The translations under genes and the position numbers were made by a program. From the NCBI GenBank assembly GCA_041846495.1, contig JBGZEX010000092.1, forward strand, positions 1 through 10,845: 10,845 nt of DNA, given 5' to 3'. Positions 7,701 through 10,845 of the stretch are shown one piece after another. How positions within the stretch are numbered: the stretch's first letter is position 1; every line of letters begins with the position of its first letter. Source of the DNA: JBGZEX01 sp041846495. Lineage in GTDB: Bacteria; Bacteroidota; Bacteroidia; Bacteroidales; Marinifilaceae. The notes below the pieces were generated by a model. The model made no database searches and had not been told where the DNA came from. It saw only the letters and a program-made list of their open reading frames with translations.

Positions 7701-8711
7701 ATGGATAAGTCATTATATAAAGACGTATACGTTTTCGTGGAACAACGCGAAGGCAAAATACAGAATGTAGCATTGGAGCTTTTGTCCAAGGCCAGGGAGC
7801 TTGCCGACAAATTGCATGAAAATGTAAATGCCGTATTATTGGGTTATAATATAGCGGATCGGGCAAACGATTTGTTCGCTTACGGAGCCGACAAGGTAAT
7901 ATACGTGGAGGACAGAGAATTGGAAGAATATATAACCGAACCCTATGCTCAGGCGATTACCCGGGTTATAGAAACGAAAAAACCGAGTATATTTTTGATA
8001 GGGGCAACCACCATAGGCCGGGATTTGGGACCGCGTTTGTCCGCGAGGATAACCACGGGACTTACGGCCGATTGTACGGGTTTGGACATATCCGACGAAG
8101 GGGATTTGATGATGACGCGTCCCGCTTTCGGCGGAAATCTCATGGCGACGATTTTATGTAAGGAACACCGTCCGCAAATGTCCACCGTAAGACCGGGCGT
8201 GATGCGCATGCGGCCTAAGGATGAAAGCCGTAAGGGAGAAATCGAACGGATGACGGTTGCTTTCGACAAGTCGAAGTTCAAAGTCCGGGTATTGGAAAAT
8301 GTGAAGAAAGACAAGGAACTCGTGGACATTACGGAAGCGCGCGTACTCATATCCGGCGGCCGGGGAGTGGGTTGCAAGGAAGGTTTCGAATCGCTTCAAA
8401 AACTTGCCGATACGCTTAATGCCGAAGTTTCTTCTTCTCGCGCAATGGTGGATGCCGGAGTAATGCCTCACGACCGTCAGGTGGGCCAAACGGGGAAAAC
8501 CGTACGTCCCGATTTGTATTTTGCCATGGGTATATCCGGAGCCATTCAGCATTTGGCCGGAATGGAGGAATCCGATTATATCGTAGCGATAAACAAGGAT
8601 AAGTTTGCTCCCATATTCAATACCGCCGACTTGGGAATCGTAGGAGATTTGAAAAAGATTATTCCTCTGTTGACGGAACGTCTTGAAAAAGAACGTAAAA
8701 ACAGACAATAA
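7701..8711 (+). CDS. etfA: Electron transfer flavoprotein, alpha subunit
   Basis: The 336-residue alpha subunit that pairs with EtfB and carries the FAD that shuttles electrons to Bcd. The C-terminal FAD domain is clear: SGGRGVG with Arg221, the GQTGKTVRPDLY segment from residue 262, and the ETF-alpha signature SGAIQH at residues 279-284 followed by NKDKFAPIF. The N-terminus begins directly with the alpha/beta domain (YVFVEQREGKIQNVALELL). There is no added cysteine-rich ferredoxin domain as in some bifurcating EtfA proteins, so any ferredoxin partner must be separate. ATG 7701 follows etfB by three bases. An AGGAG overlaps the etfB stop and touches the ATG directly, too close for normal Shine-Dalgarno use. 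The stop is one base from crt. Confidence 0.96.
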   Translation: MDKSLYKDVYVFVEQREGKIQNVALELLSKARELADKLHENVNAVLLGYNIADRANDLFAYGADKVIYVEDRELEEYITEPYAQAITRVIETKKPSIFLIGATTIGRDLGPRLSARITTGLTADCTGLDISDEGDLMMTRPAFGGNLMATILCKEHRPQMSTVRPGVMRMRPKDESRKGEIERMTVAFDKSKFKVRVLENVKKDKELVDITEARVLISGGRGVGCKEGFESLQKLADTLNAEVSSSRAMVDAGVMPHDRQVGQTGKTVRPDLYFAMGISGAIQHLAGMEESDYIVAINKDKFAPIFNTADLGIVGDLKKIIPLLTERLEKERKNRQ

Positions 8712-8712
8712 A

Positions 8713-9486
8713 ATGAAATATATTCAGGTTTCCAAAGAAACCGATATAGCAATCGTTACGATAAATCGTACGGAAGTTTTGAATGCGCTCAGTTCCTCCG
8801 TTTTGGAGGAATTGGGCGTCGTTGTCGACGAGTTGGCTGCGGACGGGAGTATACGTGTCGTTATCCTTACGGGGGCCGGCCGTTCTTTCGTTGCCGGAGC
8901 CGATATTGCCGAAATGAGCGGACTTACTCCCGATGAAGGAAGAGATTGGGGACGGTTGGGTGCCTCCGTTTTCCGTAAATTGGAACTGATGGAGAAACCG
9001 GTGATTGCCGCCGTAAACGGCTTTGCTTTGGGAGGCGGATGCGAACTTGCCATGGCCTGCGATATACGGATTGCTTCCGATAAAGCCAAATTCGGGCAAC
9101 CCGAAACGGGACTCGGAATTACTCCCGGATTTTCGGGCACTCAGAGGATGGCCCGGATTATAGGTCCGGCCAAAGCCAAAGAGTTGATATTTACGGCCGA
9201 AGTCATAAAAGCGGAGGAGGCTTTGAGGATAGGATTGGTCAATAAGGTGGTTCCGGCCGAATCCCTTATGGAGGAAGCTGTGACTATGGCGAAAACCATA
9301 GCATCCAAGGCTCCGATTGCCGTGAAATACGCCAAAGAGGCGATAAACAGAGGATTGGAGGCGGATATGGACACCGCCATCGCTCTCGAAACCGAATTGT
9401 TCGGCCTTTGTTTTGCTACTTCCGACCAGAAAAAAGGAATGCAGGCTTTCTTGAATAAAGAAAAGCATATGTTCGAAGGACATTGA
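8713..9486 (+). CDS. crt: Enoyl-CoA hydratase / 3-hydroxybutyryl-CoA dehydratase (crotonase)
   Basis: A 257-residue crotonase-fold enzyme that interconverts (S)-3-hydroxybutyryl-CoA and crotonyl-CoA. Both catalytic glutamates of true enoyl-CoA hydratases are present: Glu111 in GGGCELAMACD and Glu131 in GQPETGLGITPG (equivalents of rat Glu144 and Glu164). The oxyanion-hole segments (SFVAGADIAEM and ALGGGCE) are intact. With both glutamates present, dehydratase/hydratase activity is more likely than isomerase or hydrolase activity. ATG 8713 was chosen because it lies one base after the etfA stop; an in-frame TTG at 8683 would overlap etfA and add a poorly conserved, lysine-rich tail. With hbd it converts acetoacetyl-CoA to crotonyl-CoA; the core lysine pathway itself reaches crotonyl-CoA through Kal, without this enzyme. 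Confidence 0.94.
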   Translation: MKYIQVSKETDIAIVTINRTEVLNALSSSVLEELGVVVDELAADGSIRVVILTGAGRSFVAGADIAEMSGLTPDEGRDWGRLGASVFRKLELMEKPVIAAVNGFALGGGCELAMACDIRIASDKAKFGQPETGLGITPGFSGTQRMARIIGPAKAKELIFTAEVIKAEEALRIGLVNKVVPAESLMEEAVTMAKTIASKAPIAVKYAKEAINRGLEADMDTAIALETELFGLCFATSDQKKGMQAFLNKEKHMFEGH

Positions 9487-9513
9487 AAAATATTGAATCT
9501 AAAAATTGAACTT

Positions 9514-10359
9514 ATGAAAATTTGTATCGTTGGAACCGGAACTATGGGGAGCGGTGTCGTTCAGGCTTTTGCCCAGTCCGGATATGATGTTTTGCAAAAA
9601 GGAAGGTCCGAGGCTTCTTTGTCCAAATCGCATAAATCCATAGAGAAGAATCTTTCCCGTTTGGTGGAAAAGGGTAAGATGGAGGAAGGCGTGAAGCGGG
9701 AAATATTGGGAAGAATACATACGACGATGTCGTATGAGGACTGTAAAGAATACGATATCGTCATAGAAGCCATAGCGGAGGATATGGAGGTTAAAAAGAA
9801 AGTGCTTGCGGAGTTGGATGAAATCTGCAAACCCGAAACCGTATTAGCCACGAATACCTCCTCCCTTTCGATTACCGAATTGGCGGCCGCTACCGCTCGT
9901 CCCGACAGGGTAGTGGGGATGCATTTCTTTAATCCCGTTCCGCTGATGAAACTGGTGGAAATCATCAGAGGACGATTGACGGATGAGAAAGTTTACCGGG
10001 AAGTATTCGAATTGGCGAAGACGATAGGGAAAACCCCTGTGACTGTGGATGAAGCTCCGGGTTTTGTCGTAAATCGCATCCTTATACCCATGGTGAACGA
10101 GGCCGTAGGCATATTGGCCGACGGAGTGGCTTCCGCCGAAGAAATCGACGAAGCCATGAAATTAGGAGCCAATCATCCGATGGGACCGCTTGCTCTCGGC
10201 GATTTGATAGGGCTCGACGTATGCCTTGCGATTATGGAAGTCCTCCACCGGGAGTTCGGGGATGGAAAATATCGTCCTCATCCGCTGTTGCGTAAGATGG
10301 TGCGGGCCAATCTTTTGGGACGCAAAACGGGAATCGGATTTTACGACTACCGTAAATAA
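9514..10359 (+). CDS. hbd: 3-hydroxybutyryl-CoA dehydrogenase, NADP-type dinucleotide loop
   Basis: A 281-residue enzyme that reduces acetoacetyl-CoA to (S)-3-hydroxybutyryl-CoA. The Rossmann GTGTMG loop is at residues 7-12. The catalytic pair is His137 (MHFFNPVP) and Glu149 (LVEIIRG), twelve residues apart as in the family. The C-terminal dimerization domain shows FVVNRILIPM, GANHPMGPLALGD and a GRKTGIGFYDY ending. At the end of the second strand (residues 29-32) the sequence is KGRS where NAD-dependent relatives have an aspartate, which suggests NADPH use. ATG 9514 is preferred to an upstream in-frame TTG at 9493 because the Rossmann strand then starts at the usual distance from the N-terminus. 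It is the last gene before the terminator and has the operon's largest gap (27 AT-rich bases) upstream. Confidence 0.95.
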   Translation: MKICIVGTGTMGSGVVQAFAQSGYDVLQKGRSEASLSKSHKSIEKNLSRLVEKGKMEEGVKREILGRIHTTMSYEDCKEYDIVIEAIAEDMEVKKKVLAELDEICKPETVLATNTSSLSITELAAATARPDRVVGMHFFNPVPLMKLVEIIRGRLTDEKVYREVFELAKTIGKTPVTVDEAPGFVVNRILIPMVNEAVGILADGVASAEEIDEAMKLGANHPMGPLALGDLIGLDVCLAIMEVLHREFGDGKYRPHPLLRKMVRANLLGRKTGIGFYDYRK

Positions 10360-10368
10360 TATATCGAA

Positions 10369-10424
10369 AGAGCCCGCAAGATATACCGGATTGAAACGGT
10401 CTTCGGTACGATACCGAGGGCTCT
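10369..10424 (+). other. Inverted repeat with possible three-way RNA fold downstream of hbd
   Basis: Seven bases, AGAGCCC (10369-10375), pair perfectly with GGGCTCT (10418-10424). Inside them are two smaller potential hairpins: ACCG/CGGT (10385-10388 with 10397-10400, 8-base loop) and CGGTA/TACCG (10404-10408 with 10412-10416, 3-base loop). If transcribed, this could form a branched structure at the 3' end of the operon mRNA just before the terminator. TACCG at 10384-10388 could instead pair with CGGTA at 10404-10408, so alternative folds exist. No T-tract follows it and it matches no RNA family I recognise. A role in mRNA stability is only a guess. Confidence 0.4.
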
Positions 10425-10432
10425 GAGAAGGG

Positions 10433-10464
10433 GAGGTGTGTCAAAATGCACACCTCTTTTTTTT
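10433..10464 (+). terminator. Intrinsic terminator of the kam-butyrate operon
   Basis: GAGGTGTG (10433-10440) pairs perfectly with CACACCTC (10449-10456) around an 8-base loop, and a run of eight T follows directly (10457-10464). It lies 74 bases after the hbd stop on the same strand, so it most likely ends the long operon transcript. No comparable hairpin with a T-tract was seen in the short gaps between the upstream genes. Confidence 0.88.
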
Positions 10465-10470
10465 ATGCAC

Positions 10471-10500
10471 AAAGCCCCGACTTTCACAAGCTGGGGCTTT
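10471..10500 (+). repeat. Hairpin-forming inverted repeat before the transposase
   Basis: AAAGCCCC (10471-10478) is perfectly inverted as GGGGCTTT (10493-10500) with a 14-base interior, in which CTT (10481-10483) can also pair with AAG (10488-10490). There is no long T-tract after it, so it is not a standard terminator. It could be a transcription block at the edge of the insertion sequence, a part of its terminal region, or a weak terminator. Its right arm runs into the TTTG of the putative transposase promoter. Confidence 0.55.
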
Positions 10501-10528
10501 GTTATTACCTAAAGATTTTGTATCTTTA
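10498..10528 (+). promoter_or_regulatory. Putative Bacteroidetes-type promoter for the transposase
   Basis: TTTG at 10498-10501 and TATCTTTA at 10521-10528 are separated by 19 bases. This fits the Bacteroides consensus of a -33 TTTG and a -7 TAnnTTTG with seven of eight bases matching at -7. Transcription would begin roughly 5-10 bases later, just before the transposase ATG at 10546, leaving a very short leader. No such pair was searched for exhaustively elsewhere. Confidence 0.5.
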
Positions 10529-10545
10529 AGCATAACTTTTTATAT

Positions 10546-10845
10546 ATGACAAAGCTACATTTTCGTCCTTACAATCCCAACCAAACACTGCTTTTTCCTC
10601 AAAGAATTGACGAGGATATTGCAAAGAACGATCCGGTGCGCATGGTTGACGCTCTGGTTGAGAGCCTGAATCTTGAAAGTTTCAGAAAGTTTTATAAGGA
10701 ATGCGGCCGCAGCCCTTACCATCCCAAAATGATGCTCAAGGTTATTCTGTATGCCTATATGAACAACATCTACTCCTGCCGGAAAATCGAAAAGCTCCTT
10801 CACCGTGACATCCATTATATCTGGCTGGCCGGATATGAGAAACCG
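10546..10845 (+). CDS. IS1182-family-type transposase, N-terminal part (runs off window)
   Basis: An open frame begins at ATG 10546 and continues without a stop for 100 codons to the window edge. The start (MTKLHFRPYNPNQ, then LLFPQRIDEDI) and the following segments NDPVRMVDALVE, GRSPYHPKMMLKV, AYMNNIYSCRKIEKLL and WLAGYEKP are typical of the N-terminal DUF772 domain of IS1182/IS5-type DDE transposases. The catalytic DDE residues lie beyond the window, so whether the element is intact is unknown. Codon choice differs somewhat from the operon (more CTG, CTC and ATC, fewer ATA and TTG), fitting separate origin. The IS1182 family name comes from recognition of the N-terminus only. Confidence 0.88.
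   Translation, partial: MTKLHFRPYNPNQTLLFPQRIDEDIAKNDPVRMVDALVESLNLESFRKFYKECGRSPYHPKMMLKVILYAYMNNIYSCRKIEKLLHRDIHYIWLAGYEKP

Larger units (their letters stand above)
10471..10845 (+). mobile_element. Left part of an IS1182-type insertion sequence (right end outside window; left boundary uncertain)
   Basis: The region holds the start of a DUF772-type transposase gene with its own promoter and an upstream inverted repeat, next to the terminator of an unrelated catabolic operon. The exact left end lies somewhere between the terminator (ending 10464) and the ATG at 10546. It cannot be set without the right-hand terminal inverted repeat and target duplication, which lie outside the window. The start given here is the outer edge of the upstream hairpin and is only a working choice. 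Confidence 0.5.

Noticed and set aside
8659..9483. A 274-codon reverse-strand open frame covering crt
   Set aside because: It is opposite a clear crotonase with intact catalytic residues; the translation is low in recognisable structure and has no promoter or family resemblance.
10555..10815. Reverse-strand open frame opposite the transposase
   Set aside because: The forward frame has clear transposase features and is open throughout; the reverse translation resembles nothing.

Overview
The window is one strand of a lysine-fermentation operon from an anaerobic, butyrate-forming bacterium, followed by a small intergenic region and the start of an insertion-sequence transposase. The organism is probably a Bacteroidales member (Porphyromonas, Odoribacteraceae or Rikenellaceae type). 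This rests on the gene set, the lack of convincing Shine-Dalgarno sites (short AT-rich leaders such as 'aaacattATG' instead), moderate G+C, and a Bacteroidetes-type promoter (TTTG, 19 bases, TATCTTTA) before the transposase. The genus cannot be fixed from the sequence alone.

Region 1 (1-5063) is the aminomutase section: the end of lysine 2,3-aminomutase (kamA), two accessory ATPase-like genes (kamB and the MutS-like kamC), and the two subunits of adenosylcobalamin- and PLP-dependent lysine 5,6-aminomutase (kamD, kamE). Region 2 (5080-10359) converts the resulting C4 acyl-CoA units to butyrate: a CoA-transferase beta subunit, butyryl-CoA dehydrogenase (bcd), its electron-transferring flavoprotein (etfB, etfA), crotonase (crt) and 3-hydroxybutyryl-CoA dehydrogenase (hbd). 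All genes are on the plus strand with gaps of 1 to 27 bases and no internal terminator, so they look like one transcription unit whose promoter lies upstream of the window.

In the known pathway KamA makes beta-lysine and KamDE makes 3,5-diaminohexanoate. Kdd, Kce and Kal (not in the window, probably upstream) give acetoacetate and crotonyl-CoA. Bcd-EtfAB reduces crotonyl-CoA to butyryl-CoA, and the CoA-transferase swaps CoA from butyryl-CoA to acetoacetate, releasing butyrate. Hbd and Crt can reduce acetoacetyl-CoA to crotonyl-CoA, giving a second route into butyrate and a sink for reducing equivalents.

Region 3 (10360-10845) holds a possible branched RNA fold, a strong intrinsic terminator, a second hairpin overlapping a promoter, and the first 100 codons of an IS1182-type (DUF772) transposase that runs off the right edge.

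The least understood part is the kamB-kamC pair. Both look like nucleotide-binding proteins, have no catalytic role in the pathway, and sit between the two aminomutases. They are the best candidates here for an undescribed system, possibly an ATP-driven maintenance or reactivation machine for the B12 aminomutase.
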